In this document: positions 24,784 to 35,049 of the stretch, piece by piece | Layout of the letters: every line of letters begins with the position of its first letter | Position numbering within the stretch: position 1 is the stretch's first letter | NCBI GenBank assembly: GCA_020630795.1 | Contig: JAHDIK010000014.1 | Coordinates: forward strand, 1 to 64,000 | DNA length: 64,000 nt | DNA from: Colwellia sp. | GTDB taxonomy: Bacteria; Pseudomonadota; Gammaproteobacteria; Enterobacterales; Alteromonadaceae | Reading direction: 5' to 3' | The notes under the pieces: generated by a model | The model's input: only the letters and a program-made list of their open reading frames with translations | What the model was told of the DNA's origin: nothing | The model's database searches: none | Made by a program: the position numbers and the translations under genes

Positions 24784-25617
24784 ATGCAAGCATATTTAGA
24801 TTTAATGCGTCACGTACACGATAATGGTGTTGATAAATCAGATCGTACAGGAACTGGTACTCGGAGTATATTTGGTCATCAAATGCGTTTCGATTTATCT
24901 AAAGGTTTTCCGCTAGTTACTACTAAAAAATGTCACTTAAAGTCAATAATTCATGAGCTGTTGTGGTTTATTAAAGGTGAATCTAATATTGCTTATCTCA
25001 AAGAAAATGGCGTTAAAATATGGGATGACTGGGCAACAGAAGACGGTGAACTAGGACCTGTTTACGGAGTCCAGTGGAGAAATTGGCCTGCATCGAATGG
25101 TGAAACCATAGACCAACTAGCGCAATTAATTGATGACCTAAAAAATAACCCCGATTCTCGTCGTCATATTATTACCGCTTGGAACCCTGCATTATTGCCT
25201 GATACATCTATTTCTCCATCAGAAAACGCTGCGGCAGGTAAACAAGCGTTACCACCGTGTCATACGTTGTTTCAATTCTATGTGTTAGACGGAAAGCTAT
25301 CTTGCCAGTTGTATCAGCGAAGTGCTGATATTTTCTTAGGCGTACCGTTTAATATTGCAAGTTATGCGTTGTTTACGATGATGATTGCACAAGTATGTGA
25401 TCTTGAATACGGTGATTTTGTTCATACATTTGGAGATGCTCATTTGTATTCAAATCACATGGAGCAAGTAAAAGAACAGCTTTCACGAAAGCCTTTGCCC
25501 TTACCAACTATGAAAATTAATCCTGCTGTGAAAAGTATTTTTGATTTTACGTTTGAAGATTTTGAATTAGTTGGATATGAAGCACACCCTCACATTAAGG
25601 CACCTATTTCTGTATAG
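24784..25617 (+). CDS. thyA: Thymidylate synthase
   Basis: A 277-residue enzyme that methylates dUMP to dTMP with methylenetetrahydrofolate. The active-site cysteine is Cys159 in [12 protein letters not shown], with [32 protein letters not shown] and [10 protein letters not shown] all intact. ATG 24784 follows AGGAAACG and gives the standard [11 protein letters not shown] start. It is about 13 residues longer than E. coli ThyA because of a small insert ([13 protein letters not shown]) before the active site, probably a surface loop. Confidence 0.96.
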   Translation: MQAYLDLMRHVHDNGVDKSDRTGTGTRSIFGHQMRFDLSKGFPLVTTKKCHLKSIIHELLWFIKGESNIAYLKENGVKIWDDWATEDGELGPVYGVQWRNWPASNGETIDQLAQLIDDLKNNPDSRRHIITAWNPALLPDTSISPSENAAAGKQALPPCHTLFQFYVLDGKLSCQLYQRSADIFLGVPFNIASYALFTMMIAQVCDLEYGDFVHTFGDAHLYSNHMEQVKEQLSRKPLPLPTMKINPAVKSIFDFTFEDFELVGYEAHPHIKAPISV

Positions 25618-25626
25618 TTGCGTATT

Positions 25627-25661
25627 AAGCATTAAACTTGTGTCAAGCGAGTTTAATGCTT
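25627..25661 (+). terminator. Hairpin after thyA
   Basis: AAGCATTAAACT (25627-25638) pairs with AGTTTAATGCTT (25650-25661), and inner pairs extend the stem. It starts 9 bp after the thyA stop. The T-run is weak (GAGTTCCTTTC), so termination may be partial. Confidence 0.55.
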
Positions 25662-25766
25662 GAGTTCCTTTCAAGCTTATAGCTAAATATTTATCTTATT
25701 ATTGCGTTCTGCTTTTTATATAATTACATTAACTTATTATTTTTTATGGATTTAAGGTAGTAAATT

Positions 25767-27356
25767 ATGCTTCCTCGTCAGTGGTTTTATGTGTTGTCTG
25801 TAGCCTCTATTATGGCTGTTTTTATTTTACAGTTTTATTGGTCAGCAATAACATGGGCGTTAATCGTGATATTGCCATTGGTAATATTGGGCTTATACGA
25901 CATATTTTTCAGTAAGCATACTATTTTACGTATTTACCCTGTTGTTGGACATATTCGTTACCTTCTAGAGTCTTTTCGGGCTGAAATTCAACAGTATTTT
26001 ATTGAGTCAAATTTAGACGGAAGACCAATTAATCGTGAATTTAGAGATTTAGTGTATCAACGCTCGAAAGGCGTAAACGATACGCGCCCGTTTGGAACGC
26101 AATTTGATGTTTATAAAGTAGGATATCAGTGGATGACGCACTCTGTTGCGCCTAAACCAGTCACTAACCATAACCCTAGAGTAACGTTTGGACATGGCGA
26201 GAATGCCTATGACTCTTCAATTTTGAATATTTCTGCGATGAGTTATGGCTCGTTGAGTAAAAATGCAGTTTTGGCGCTTAACAAAGGTGCTGCGGCCGGC
26301 GGTTTTTATCACAATACAGGTGAGGGTGGAATTAGCCCATACCATGAAAAATATGGAGCTGATTTGGTTTGGCAAATTGGTACTGGGTATTTTGGCTGTA
26401 GAGATAAAGATGGGAATTTTTGTCCTACCTTGTTTACAGAGGAAGCAACTAAAGACACGGTTAAGATGATTGAAATCAAGTTGTCGCAAGGTGCTAAACC
26501 CGGTCATGGCGGTATTTTACCTGCGGTTAAACTGACCCCTGAAATAGCCAATATTCGAAAAGTGCCAATGGGGAGCGATGTTATTTCACCGCCGTCACAT
26601 AGTAGCTTTACTACACCACTAGAAATGCTAGTGTTTATTGAAAAACTAAAAGACTTGTCGGGTGGAAAGCCGGTTGGCATTAAGCTTTGTATTGGTAATA
26701 AACAAGAATTTTTATCGTTATGTAAAGCAATGTTATCAAGTAAAACGTACCCTGACTTTATTACTGTTGATGGTGGTGAAGGTGGCACAGGTGCTGCACC
26801 GATTGAGTTTACTAACTCAGTAGGAATGCCTTTACGTGACGCTTTAGTCTTTGTTCAGAATGCACTGGTTGGTTGTGGTTTACGAGACAAAACTAAACTT
26901 ATTGCGTCTGGCAAAGCGTTATCTGCATTTCATGTACTTCGTTTATTAGCGTTGGGTGCTGATACGGTAAATAGTGCTAGAGCGATGATGCTTTCTTTAG
27001 GGTGTATTCAATCAAGACATTGTAACAATGACAAATGTCCAACAGGTATTGCCACACAAGATGCTGAACGTTACAACGCGTTAGACTACGAAGAAAAAGG
27101 CGAGCGTGTTCATAAGTTCCACGAAGCAATTATTGAAAATTTAACTGATTTAGTTGGCGCAGCTGGACTAGAAAGCGTTAGTGATGTTAGACCACACCAC
27201 ATAAATACCAGAGTTTCTGAGAATACTGTGAAGCATTTAGGTGAGCAATATAGCTTTCTTGATGATCGTAGTTTACTAGATGAAGGAAATATTCCACAAA
27301 GCTGGCAGTATGATTGGAAGCGAGTTTCTGCTGATTCTTGGGCAAGTTGCCTTTAG
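25767..27356 (+). CDS. Membrane-anchored glutamate-synthase-like FMN-binding protein
   Basis: A 529-residue protein with one or two hydrophobic helices at the N-terminus (about 5-45), then the FMN/iron-sulfur barrel of glutamate synthase large subunits. Visible motifs are SAMSYGSLSKNAV, GEGGISPYH, KPGHGGILPAVKLTPEIA, TVDGGEGGTGAAP and the cluster cysteines in LGCIQSRHCNNDKCPTGIATQD. It lacks the glutaminase domain, so it is not a classical GltB; the true reaction and electron partner of this family are not known. AAGGTAG precedes the ATG. It stands alone. Confidence 0.85.
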   Translation: MLPRQWFYVLSVASIMAVFILQFYWSAITWALIVILPLVILGLYDIFFSKHTILRIYPVVGHIRYLLESFRAEIQQYFIESNLDGRPINREFRDLVYQRSKGVNDTRPFGTQFDVYKVGYQWMTHSVAPKPVTNHNPRVTFGHGENAYDSSILNISAMSYGSLSKNAVLALNKGAAAGGFYHNTGEGGISPYHEKYGADLVWQIGTGYFGCRDKDGNFCPTLFTEEATKDTVKMIEIKLSQGAKPGHGGILPAVKLTPEIANIRKVPMGSDVISPPSHSSFTTPLEMLVFIEKLKDLSGGKPVGIKLCIGNKQEFLSLCKAMLSSKTYPDFITVDGGEGGTGAAPIEFTNSVGMPLRDALVFVQNALVGCGLRDKTKLIASGKALSAFHVLRLLALGADTVNSARAMMLSLGCIQSRHCNNDKCPTGIATQDAERYNALDYEEKGERVHKFHEAIIENLTDLVGAAGLESVSDVRPHHINTRVSENTVKHLGEQYSFLDDRSLLDEGNIPQSWQYDWKRVSADSWASCL

Positions 27357-27421
27357 CAAGGACATGACAATATATTCCAAATTTAATGTTTATAAGTAAT
27401 GTTTACCAATAATGCTTGGAT

Positions 27422-27463
27422 AATCAGCTATCAAGTAATTGATAGCTGATTTATAAGTTTTTT
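27422..27463 (+). terminator. Terminator after the glutamate-synthase-like gene
   Basis: A 13-bp perfect stem (27422-27434 with 27439-27451) has a GTAA tetraloop and is followed by TTATAAG and six T's. It lies between two convergent genes and has no T-run leftward. Confidence 0.7.
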
Positions 27464-28079
27464 AGTCCTTATATCCCCAAGGAGCTTTCGGCGGTGAAAT
27501 AGGTTTTGTTAAGTCAAAATCAACTCTGAATTCTCTCCCTTGCCTTATCATACGGTACGTAAACTTCTTCGGATAAATATACATTTGCCACGTATTACCA
27601 TTCGATTGCGGAATGCCTTCCTTTATAAATAACTCTTTTGAATACTGATCTGCGGGAAATGATTGAGCTTCAGCCCAACCAGCATCAATAGTATGACCGC
27701 CATACATTGTTGAACTATCGCTAGAGCCGTCTTTATGACGATGATCGTGTTTTAATGATAACCCAGAGCCAGTCTTAGTAATTATCCATGTACGAGACGC
27801 ATCTTTACCTACGTGAAAGGGGACTTGCAGTTCAACATCGGTACATTTTCGAACGTGCATTATGAGCTTCTTGTTTGCAAAACTACCACCTTTTGCGTTA
27901 TCAACAGTAACTTCGCCTTCGAATGCCTTACCACAATGTTGCTTTATGTTACTGAAAAAATCATCGTGTGTTTGTATTGATACTAATGGTGCTTCAAATA
28001 CTTGTTGAGCTGTTGAATAACCACAGAAAAGGGTGAGGGGGATTACTGTACTTAATACGGATTTTGTTATTATTTTCAT
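27462..28079 (-). CDS. Exported protein of unknown function
   Basis: I do not recognise the family. The 205-residue protein has a signal peptide (1-24, cleavage near YSTA-QQ), three Cys in the mature part and many charged residues. Motif-like stretches are HCGKAFEGEV, SLKHDHRHKDGSSD and YGGHTIDAGWAEAQSFPA. The His/Asp-rich middle could bind metal, but that is only suggestive. It is probably periplasmic. It lies 73 bp downstream of tamB on the same strand and might be read through from it. Confidence 0.65.
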   Translation of the reverse strand: MKIITKSVLSTVIPLTLFCGYSTAQQVFEAPLVSIQTHDDFFSNIKQHCGKAFEGEVTVDNAKGGSFANKKLIMHVRKCTDVELQVPFHVGKDASRTWIITKTGSGLSLKHDHRHKDGSSDSSTMYGGHTIDAGWAEAQSFPADQYSKELFIKEGIPQSNGNTWQMYIYPKKFTYRMIRQGREFRVDFDLTKPISPPKAPWGYKD

Positions 28080-28152
28080 GTTAGTTCCATTATATGGGAG
28101 TTAACAGCACTATAAAATTATTGTGTGAACACTGCAAATGGAACGCGATATA

Positions 28153-31100
28153 TTACAAGTTAGTATCGAATGAGTAATACAAATCTATTGAATTTTCTCG
28201 TTCAGATGCTGCTCGTGATATCGTTTCGAGCCACAGTCGACTGAGTAAAAACAATCGAACCGTAAGTTCATTTACGGGTTCTTCTACTCCTATACCGTAC
28301 TTTAAGTAAATTTTCTTACCAATGTAGCCGGCGATAGATATTTGTTCACTGCTACCTTCTATCTCTACATTGTTGAGTAATGGTAGTTTTTCTATTTGTT
28401 TTAATATGCCAGAGTAGTTAGCGAGCGCTGCACCTAAGGCTACCCCAACACCTGAGTTGTCAGGGTTATCCAGATCTAAAGGTTGTCCTCTTAATAGATA
28501 AGACAATGTTTGAGCTCTTGTCATACTTGGTGTCGAAATAAGGTTTAACGTTAACGCGTTTGCTAACCCGGTTATTTCTACACCGACTTTTATGCTTTCT
28601 TTTGGAATAGTGCGAGTTGCGCGTAAATCGACATGAGGGTTATCGGTAGGACCATTAAAGGCTACTTTGCCTTTCTCTATTTGTAATCGTTGACCATAGG
28701 CATGATATCGACCACCAGGCACGTTCAAATTTCCAAAAACTTGCAGAGGTTGGCGTGTGCCATGTTCAATAAGGAGTGAACCTTCTAAGTTACCATTAAA
28801 GCCTTGTCCTGATAGCTGAAATTCATCATCAATAAACAGTCGAATACTACTTTCAATATCAAACCGTGATTCTTTGACAATTTCATTCCCTTGCGTATCA
28901 ACAAAAATAACATCTTTACTTAACTCTACACTGCCTTCCGGTAGTTTATTCACTTCCAGTATTCCATCTAGTACATGAACATCTCCTGTAAAGCGAAGCA
29001 CATCTTCTGTTAATTTGACGTTAAGTTGCGGGGCTACAGTAGCTTTCACGTGAGGCGGAACCATCACTGAAAGTTGCTCTGCCGCTACGTCGACGTTTAA
29101 CCACCTTTCATGCAACCAGTTTGCATCGCCATTAATCGATGCGATGTCGTCATCTACATTGAAGGATCCAATTATCTTTGCGTCGGTACCTAAAAGGTCT
29201 ATTGTGACATTGCCTTGGTCGAACACGGTTGGACTTCGTAAAAAGTTAACTGACGCGTCGTATAAGCTTACTTTACCTTTTATGTTTGGTGTTTTTAGTG
29301 TTCCGCCTAATTTTATATCTGATTGAACAACACCTGATAGTGATGAAATTTCTGGAGAGATTGACTGGAAAGGGCGTAAATTAAAGTTGTGTAAGCTCGC
29401 GGTACCTAAAATAGGAAAATCACCGCCACGTTTTATTGCTGAATCTATAGATAATGTAGAATAAAAATGAGCGGTGTTTCCCTCGTTTGGGCTTAAAGAT
29501 AATTGGCTTTTTACTGATTCTTTATTGATATCAAAGGTAAACTTACCTTTGTCCCATGCACTGAGTATTTCTATGGGCAAGCCTAGTTTAGTGTCTTCAA
29601 GTAGTATGTTACCTGCGAGAAAAGACAAATCACCCGTTAACGTGTAATCGCTGTTGCGCTTCCAAGCTAGGTTAATAGTACCATCTATATTGGTATTAAT
29701 GAGTATATCTTCGGGACTAAAAGTTTCGTTAAAAATAGGTGTGTACATACTTAAATAAAGCGGTATATTTCCCTGCTTAAAAAAAGACACATCTTCTGTT
29801 AAGCAGAGGTTTAATCCTTCATTCTCCCAACAATGTTCGCTTACAGATATTGCTTTTTTTCGGTGGTTATATTCAGCGATAATCTTTTTATTGGGGAGCC
29901 ACTGAAAGTCTAAATAGTTAATTTCTGCTGACTCTACTTTCCCTGTCCAATGTTTTGATTGGGTGTTCCATTTCCCTTCTATTTGCAGTTTACTATTGAG
30001 ATCCCCTTGCCACGATAAATCAATTTTTTGTGTGTTGATATTGGCATTTATATGGCTAATAACATCGTTAAATTCATGTTCAAATCCTATAACTTTATTA
30101 CTGGTTACTTCTGCAGTTATCGCATGATTATTTAAAGGTTCATAAACCCCTTTCGTTTGAATAAATAAAGATGAAAAGTCTTTATATTTAAAGTTATCAA
30201 CATTGTGTTCAAAATGAATACGTGGGTTGTTTAAGGGGCCTTCAACGCTAAATGTTGTTGCTAGTTTTCCGTTAACTTCAGGCGCATGTGCATTGATTTC
30301 CGGTGTGTTGATTGAGCCATTAACATGCCAGTGGGTGTTATTAAAGCCTGATAATTTTACTGTTGAGTCATATAAAGAAACGGATAAGTTACTCTGAGAT
30401 AGATGAAGGTTTTCACCTAAATCTAAATTTCCGACAGCACTAAATGGAACGTTGTTCAGAACACCTGAGATATTAGAATTTTTTATGCTGACTTCAGAGT
30501 TTTTGCCTTTGAATACACCGTGAGTATTCAGTAATCCGCTAATGTGTCCTGTTAATTTGTATCCCAAAATAGGTTGTTCTATTTTGGGTAGTGTAAATTT
30601 ATCAGCTGTTATTTGTAAGTTCCATGCTGGGTTATCTGCAAGTGATACATTACCAGATACATCTATGTCATTTTCTGCATCAACTAATGTAAACGAGGCT
30701 ATTTCTAATTGAGTTTTGTTATTTGACGAATCGTTCTTTGAAGTATTGTTATTTGAAGAATGCTGTCCTTGAAAGTGTAATTTTGCATCATTGTAGCCTA
30801 ACCCATTTACAACACTATCTATCGTTAAGTTTTGATGCGCTAAATTTCCTTCTGAGCGTAAAGCAAAAGTCGAGGGTTGAACTACGTTGCTAAGGTCATC
30901 ATATAAAGGAAGTTTTTTAGCGTTCATAGTGATTGAATAGGGAAGTTCAGGGACTCGTAATGCAATTGTACCGTTTGTTGTTAAATCTAATGAACCTTGG
31001 CTACTCCCTGTAAATCTAAGCGACGAAAGGTCCCCTTGAAATGACGTGCTTTGTATTGAGTTTTCGATTTGAGGCCAGATAGTATTTTGTTTTATTTTGG

Positions 31101-32016
31101 TCTTTATTCCAACGTTAACTAAATAGTCTTGATGTGTTTCCAGTGTTCCTTGGAGTCTTAATATTTCAATCGCTTTGTGTGATGCGGCAAAAGAAGAAAT
31201 AGATATTGAATTTGCGTTCCATTTTCCATTTAGTTTACTGTTTTTTATAACTAATTTATCTTCTTTTTCCGCAGTGCTCTTTATTAAAAAACTATCTAAC
31301 GTTAAATGATTAATATGTAAATTAATCGGAAGGTAGAGTTCAGGTAGCTGCAGTGTATGGAGGTTTTTTAGCGCGTCTATAATTTTAGGCGCTGTTTTTT
31401 GCTCTGGAGATGATATTTGTTGTACGTTTAAATCGCTGTTTTGTTGGTATGTAACATTGGTAGCGGTTGGGTATTTAAAACCAAAATAATTATTTTTAAT
31501 GTCTACCTGAGAATGAAAATCTTCGACAATAATCGTTTTGTTACTCACATTAATAGTCGCTAAATTGATAGAAAATTCATCGGCATTAATGGCAAAAGGT
31601 AGTTCAAGCTGTTTTGGAGTTGTATCTTCACTAGATGGCTTTGGATGAACGTTTATATTAAGTGTTTGAGCGCTTAATGAATCAATACATAATTTTTCTT
31701 TTAACAAACAGCGTAAATGAAACTTTAAAGTAATATTGTCAGCCCGCATATCAACATGCTCGTTGCTGTAGTGGAGCGATGTAAAGTTAACTCCTTCAGA
31801 CAATAATCCATCTTTATACTCAAATGACAGCGGCGTTAGCTTGTTGACAATTTTAACCGTAATTTGTGCACCCCACGGACTGCTATATATCACCGCAAGC
31901 AAACAGAGTATGGCGGTTAACGAAATTAACAAAAATGCGGATAACTTTCTTCTAAACTTGGAGAAAAATGATGGCTTTCCAACTGATTTGGTAGAAGATG
32001 TGGTTGAATTAGGCAT
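28153..32016 (-). CDS. tamB: Translocation and assembly module inner-membrane protein TamB
   Basis: A 1287-residue AsmA-like bridge protein that spans the periplasm, with TamA in the outer membrane. It helps autotransporter assembly and, in recent work on the family, phospholipid transport between membranes. A single N-terminal helix (about 25-50) anchors it; the rest is repetitive beta structure forming a lipid-binding groove. The C-terminal DUF490 domain is clear (GRYHAYGQRLQIEKGKVAF, TPSMTRAQTLSYLLRG, LKYGIGVEEP). Its start overlaps the tamA stop by one base, so the two are coupled. Confidence 0.93.
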   Translation of the reverse strand: MPNSTTSSTKSVGKPSFFSKFRRKLSAFLLISLTAILCLLAVIYSSPWGAQITVKIVNKLTPLSFEYKDGLLSEGVNFTSLHYSNEHVDMRADNITLKFHLRCLLKEKLCIDSLSAQTLNINVHPKPSSEDTTPKQLELPFAINADEFSINLATINVSNKTIIVEDFHSQVDIKNNYFGFKYPTATNVTYQQNSDLNVQQISSPEQKTAPKIIDALKNLHTLQLPELYLPINLHINHLTLDSFLIKSTAEKEDKLVIKNSKLNGKWNANSISISSFAASHKAIEILRLQGTLETHQDYLVNVGIKTKIKQNTIWPQIENSIQSTSFQGDLSSLRFTGSSQGSLDLTTNGTIALRVPELPYSITMNAKKLPLYDDLSNVVQPSTFALRSEGNLAHQNLTIDSVVNGLGYNDAKLHFQGQHSSNNNTSKNDSSNNKTQLEIASFTLVDAENDIDVSGNVSLADNPAWNLQITADKFTLPKIEQPILGYKLTGHISGLLNTHGVFKGKNSEVSIKNSNISGVLNNVPFSAVGNLDLGENLHLSQSNLSVSLYDSTVKLSGFNNTHWHVNGSINTPEINAHAPEVNGKLATTFSVEGPLNNPRIHFEHNVDNFKYKDFSSLFIQTKGVYEPLNNHAITAEVTSNKVIGFEHEFNDVISHINANINTQKIDLSWQGDLNSKLQIEGKWNTQSKHWTGKVESAEINYLDFQWLPNKKIIAEYNHRKKAISVSEHCWENEGLNLCLTEDVSFFKQGNIPLYLSMYTPIFNETFSPEDILINTNIDGTINLAWKRNSDYTLTGDLSFLAGNILLEDTKLGLPIEILSAWDKGKFTFDINKESVKSQLSLSPNEGNTAHFYSTLSIDSAIKRGGDFPILGTASLHNFNLRPFQSISPEISSLSGVVQSDIKLGGTLKTPNIKGKVSLYDASVNFLRSPTVFDQGNVTIDLLGTDAKIIGSFNVDDDIASINGDANWLHERWLNVDVAAEQLSVMVPPHVKATVAPQLNVKLTEDVLRFTGDVHVLDGILEVNKLPEGSVELSKDVIFVDTQGNEIVKESRFDIESSIRLFIDDEFQLSGQGFNGNLEGSLLIEHGTRQPLQVFGNLNVPGGRYHAYGQRLQIEKGKVAFNGPTDNPHVDLRATRTIPKESIKVGVEITGLANALTLNLISTPSMTRAQTLSYLLRGQPLDLDNPDNSGVGVALGAALANYSGILKQIEKLPLLNNVEIEGSSEQISIAGYIGKKIYLKYGIGVEEPVNELTVRLFLLSRLWLETISRAASERENSIDLYYSFDTNL

Positions 32017-33782
32017 TACAATTCAGCCCCTAAATTCAGGTGAATACGCCATGACGGTGATTCTTCGCTGATACTGTAGCCAACATCTAACTTAATTGCG
32101 CCAATGGGGGATATGTAATGTATACCGGGGCCAATAGCATAGTTTTTAGTAATTTTGTTTTGATTGAACGAACTACCCGCATCAAAAAATATGGCTCCGC
32201 GAATATTGTCTGTGAAATAATATTGGTACTCAATGCTGCCGACTATAAGCCTTGTTCCACCGACAACTAGTTCATTAGATGTGTTATCAACAATAGTAGT
32301 TTGAACGGGGCCTACAGATTGGTAGTTAAATCCACGAATGCTTTGATCGCCACCTGTAAAAAAGCGAAGGGAAGGTGACAAATCCCTAATGTTTAAATCG
32401 CCAACAGAGTCACCAATGTAGGTATAACCTAATTCAGCGCGTGTCACTAGCCTATGTCGAGGTGCTAGGGTAGTAATGTTTCGCCAGTGGGCATTAAATT
32501 TTAAGAAACTCGTTTTCGATGAAATCGCTGTGTGCGTGCCTTCAATGTTATAAAACTGACTAAAACCTTCTATTGGATCTATTAATGAGCCAACTCTTTC
32601 GGTGTGTGACCAGCTATAACCAAGTAAAAAGTAGTCAGCAGTATCTTCAAGGCTATTCAGTTCCCATTCTTCATGTAAAAAACGTATGTAGGCTTCTGTA
32701 TTTAAGTTGTTTGTTGTTGTTTTTTTACTGATTCGTGACGACCAATAATTACTGGTTAAGTCGCCGTAATCGTCATTTTCGAGTAATAATTTAAATTGAA
32801 TAACGTCTGATAAAGAGTTGTTTATAGGAATTGAATAAGTAAATTTCCCTGTAGGGTTAACTTTAGAGTATTTAATACGGGTTTCTTGTCGATGCCCATA
32901 TTTATTCACCAATGGCGTTTTCCAGCCCGCAGATATTCTGAATTTTGTGTCAGTAGCGTAACCTAAACCAACATCAAAATAATGGCGTTTTGCTTTTTCG
33001 AGTGAAACTTGGATTGGCACTACGTGGTTGTTAGACAGTAACTCCGCATTTTTTTGTGGAACAATAACAATATTACTAAAGTATTGAGTGCGCTCTAGAT
33101 TATTTTGCAGTGTTTGCAGTTGAGAAAGCTGGTAATTATCACCACTCTCAAAAGGAATCAATTTATCGATTACATTTTGGTTAACGGTATTATTGATAAA
33201 GCTTACGTCGCCAAATGTGTATCGAGCACCGCTATTATAGGCGAGTGAAATATTAGCTAGATTCTCAGGAGTAATGGCTATTTTCGCAACATCAAATTTT
33301 CCATCAAAATAGCCTCGTTCTAGCCCGATAGCCATTAAATCAGCTTTCAACTTTTCATAGGTGCCATGATTTAAAATATCATTTTTTTTAATTGGAATAT
33401 TGTTTGAAAAACGTGTGAATACGTCATCGTTAGACGCATCATTAATAATTTTTAGTTCAATGTTATTTATTTTGGTCGGGGGATTTAAAACAATATCTAG
33501 ATCTACTTTCCAAATATCGTTTTTTTGTTCTTTGTCTATGTTTAATTCGACATGAGATTGATAATACCCCAAAGCTTGAAGTGCTTTAATTGTATTGTCT
33601 TTAGCTGAATGTAAAAATGAAATTCGAGATAATTCGCTGGTTGGTAAATCACCTAGGTAACTTTTTATATTACTGGTTATGTCGTCAGGCAAGCCCTCAG
33701 TAATATTTACTTGGACGTTTTTCGCAATAGCGTTACTCAGCATGAGTATGCTTAAACAAAAAACAAGTAGAAAACGCGACAT
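32016..33782 (-). CDS. tamA: Outer-membrane assembly protein TamA
   Basis: A 588-residue Omp85-family protein. The signal peptide is residues 1-20 (NAIA cleavage). Three POTRA domains follow to about residue 265, then a 16-strand barrel with the Omp85 signature RFFTGGDQSIRGF and a C-terminal beta signal (SWRIHLNLGAEL). It partners TamB. It is the first gene of the tamAB operon, and its promoter must lie in 33783-34103. Confidence 0.94.
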   Translation of the reverse strand: MSRFLLVFCLSILMLSNAIAKNVQVNITEGLPDDITSNIKSYLGDLPTSELSRISFLHSAKDNTIKALQALGYYQSHVELNIDKEQKNDIWKVDLDIVLNPPTKINNIELKIINDASNDDVFTRFSNNIPIKKNDILNHGTYEKLKADLMAIGLERGYFDGKFDVAKIAITPENLANISLAYNSGARYTFGDVSFINNTVNQNVIDKLIPFESGDNYQLSQLQTLQNNLERTQYFSNIVIVPQKNAELLSNNHVVPIQVSLEKAKRHYFDVGLGYATDTKFRISAGWKTPLVNKYGHRQETRIKYSKVNPTGKFTYSIPINNSLSDVIQFKLLLENDDYGDLTSNYWSSRISKKTTTNNLNTEAYIRFLHEEWELNSLEDTADYFLLGYSWSHTERVGSLIDPIEGFSQFYNIEGTHTAISSKTSFLKFNAHWRNITTLAPRHRLVTRAELGYTYIGDSVGDLNIRDLSPSLRFFTGGDQSIRGFNYQSVGPVQTTIVDNTSNELVVGGTRLIVGSIEYQYYFTDNIRGAIFFDAGSSFNQNKITKNYAIGPGIHYISPIGAIKLDVGYSISEESPSWRIHLNLGAEL

Positions 33783-34103
33783 ATTATTCCTTTAACCCGT
33801 ATACGAAAAACATTTTCTATTTTGCTATTTCAGTTTTGAGCCTTAGCGCTAGAAAACAGCATTATTATAACGAATTAATGCCTTTTGTTTATCATTTGTT
33901 GTGTTTCGTTACATTCTTTTTGGGGGTTATTTTCACTTTTTAATAAACAACTTGAGTTGCGTGTTTTTTCAATTTATTATTTTTTGATGTATTCGATATA
34001 CCATCTTGAAAAATTTGTATTTTTTTTTAAATTTAACTATCCATGTACGTAAAATGTGCTATGTTGAAATAGTACTTAATAAAAAATATTAGAGGTTTAC
34101 TTT
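33783..34103. other. 321-bp divergent promoter region, tamA and HDOD gene
   Basis: It is very AT-rich, with a run of T's at 34020-34027. I see no gene, no clear dyad and no convincing sigma-70 pair. It must contain the leftward tamA promoter and the rightward HDOD promoter. Confidence 0.5.
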
Positions 34104-34946
34104 ATGGGAACGGAAAACGCACTATATACCATTTTAGTTGAGAAGATTAAGCAAGATGCATTGGTATTACCTACGCTGCCGGAAATAGCGCTAAAAGTGC
34201 GAGAAGCCGCAGATAACCCTGATGTTAACTTGAATCAAATGAGTGAGATTATTGCTCAAGATCCAGCTTTGTCTTTAGGTATGCTTAAAGTTGCTAACAG
34301 CGCATTACTTGGACGTGGTGTAAAGGTTGAAACTGTAAGCCAAGCGGTAACACGTATTGGATTGCGCCAAATAAAAAGTATTGCGACTGCAATGGCACTT
34401 GAACAAGTATTTGTTTCAAACAATAAAGTTGTTTCTATGTACTTGAAAAAGTCGTGGGAAAAAACGATTGATGTAGCATCTATTGCGATTAGCTTGATGA
34501 CTTTTTATAAGAAAGAGAACAAGCACAGTTCGTTATCGCTAGATGAATTAACGTTAGCTGCTTTAGTGCACTCTATCGGTGTTTTACCTATTTTAACTGA
34601 AGCAGAAAATCATCCGGATGTTTTTGCGAAGCCAGAGTTTTTACAACAAGCCATTGTGAAGTTATCAAGCAATATTGGTGCAGAAGTGACCAAAGCTTGG
34701 GGGTTCTCTGACGAATTTATTGAGTTAGTGAAAAGCTGGAGTGATTTAACTGTTTTACCTAAAGAAACTCATTATCTAGACTTTATTCGTGCTGGCGCAA
34801 TTTACCATGAGATTTTTAAGAATGAATCTACATGTGAAGTGCTATTGAAAAGTTATGTATCTAAGGGAATATTACCAGACGTTGACTTTATGCAAACGGA
34901 AGAATTTTTAGAAATGACTGAAAACGTTAAGCAAATGTTTTCATAG
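34104..34946 (+). CDS. HDOD domain protein
   Basis: A 280-residue signalling protein composed of one HDOD domain (LVLPTLPEIALKVREAADNPDVNLNQMSEIIAQDPALS at about 19-55, then the helical core). HDOD is related to the HD phosphohydrolase fold but usually lacks metal ligands, as here. Such proteins act in stress and c-di-GMP-linked signalling through binding partners. No output domain is fused. It stands alone with its own terminator. The specific partner is unknown. Confidence 0.88.
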   Translation: MGTENALYTILVEKIKQDALVLPTLPEIALKVREAADNPDVNLNQMSEIIAQDPALSLGMLKVANSALLGRGVKVETVSQAVTRIGLRQIKSIATAMALEQVFVSNNKVVSMYLKKSWEKTIDVASIAISLMTFYKKENKHSSLSLDELTLAALVHSIGVLPILTEAENHPDVFAKPEFLQQAIVKLSSNIGAEVTKAWGFSDEFIELVKSWSDLTVLPKETHYLDFIRAGAIYHEIFKNESTCEVLLKSYVSKGILPDVDFMQTEEFLEMTENVKQMFS

Positions 34947-34969
34947 GTTTATACGTATTTTTTATGTAC

Positions 34970-34996
34970 AAAAAAGGCACCTAAGGTGCCTTTTTT
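34970..34996. terminator. Bidirectional terminator, HDOD gene / rdgC
   Basis: AAAAAAGGCACC (34970-34981) and GGTGCCTTTTTT (34985-34996) with a TAA loop form a perfect 12-bp stem, with T-runs available in both directions. It lies between the convergent HDOD and rdgC genes. Confidence 0.9.
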
Positions 34997-35049
34997 AATG
35001 ATTGTGCTATTTATAGGTTATAGATAGCTTTTGTATGGACAGGATTAAA

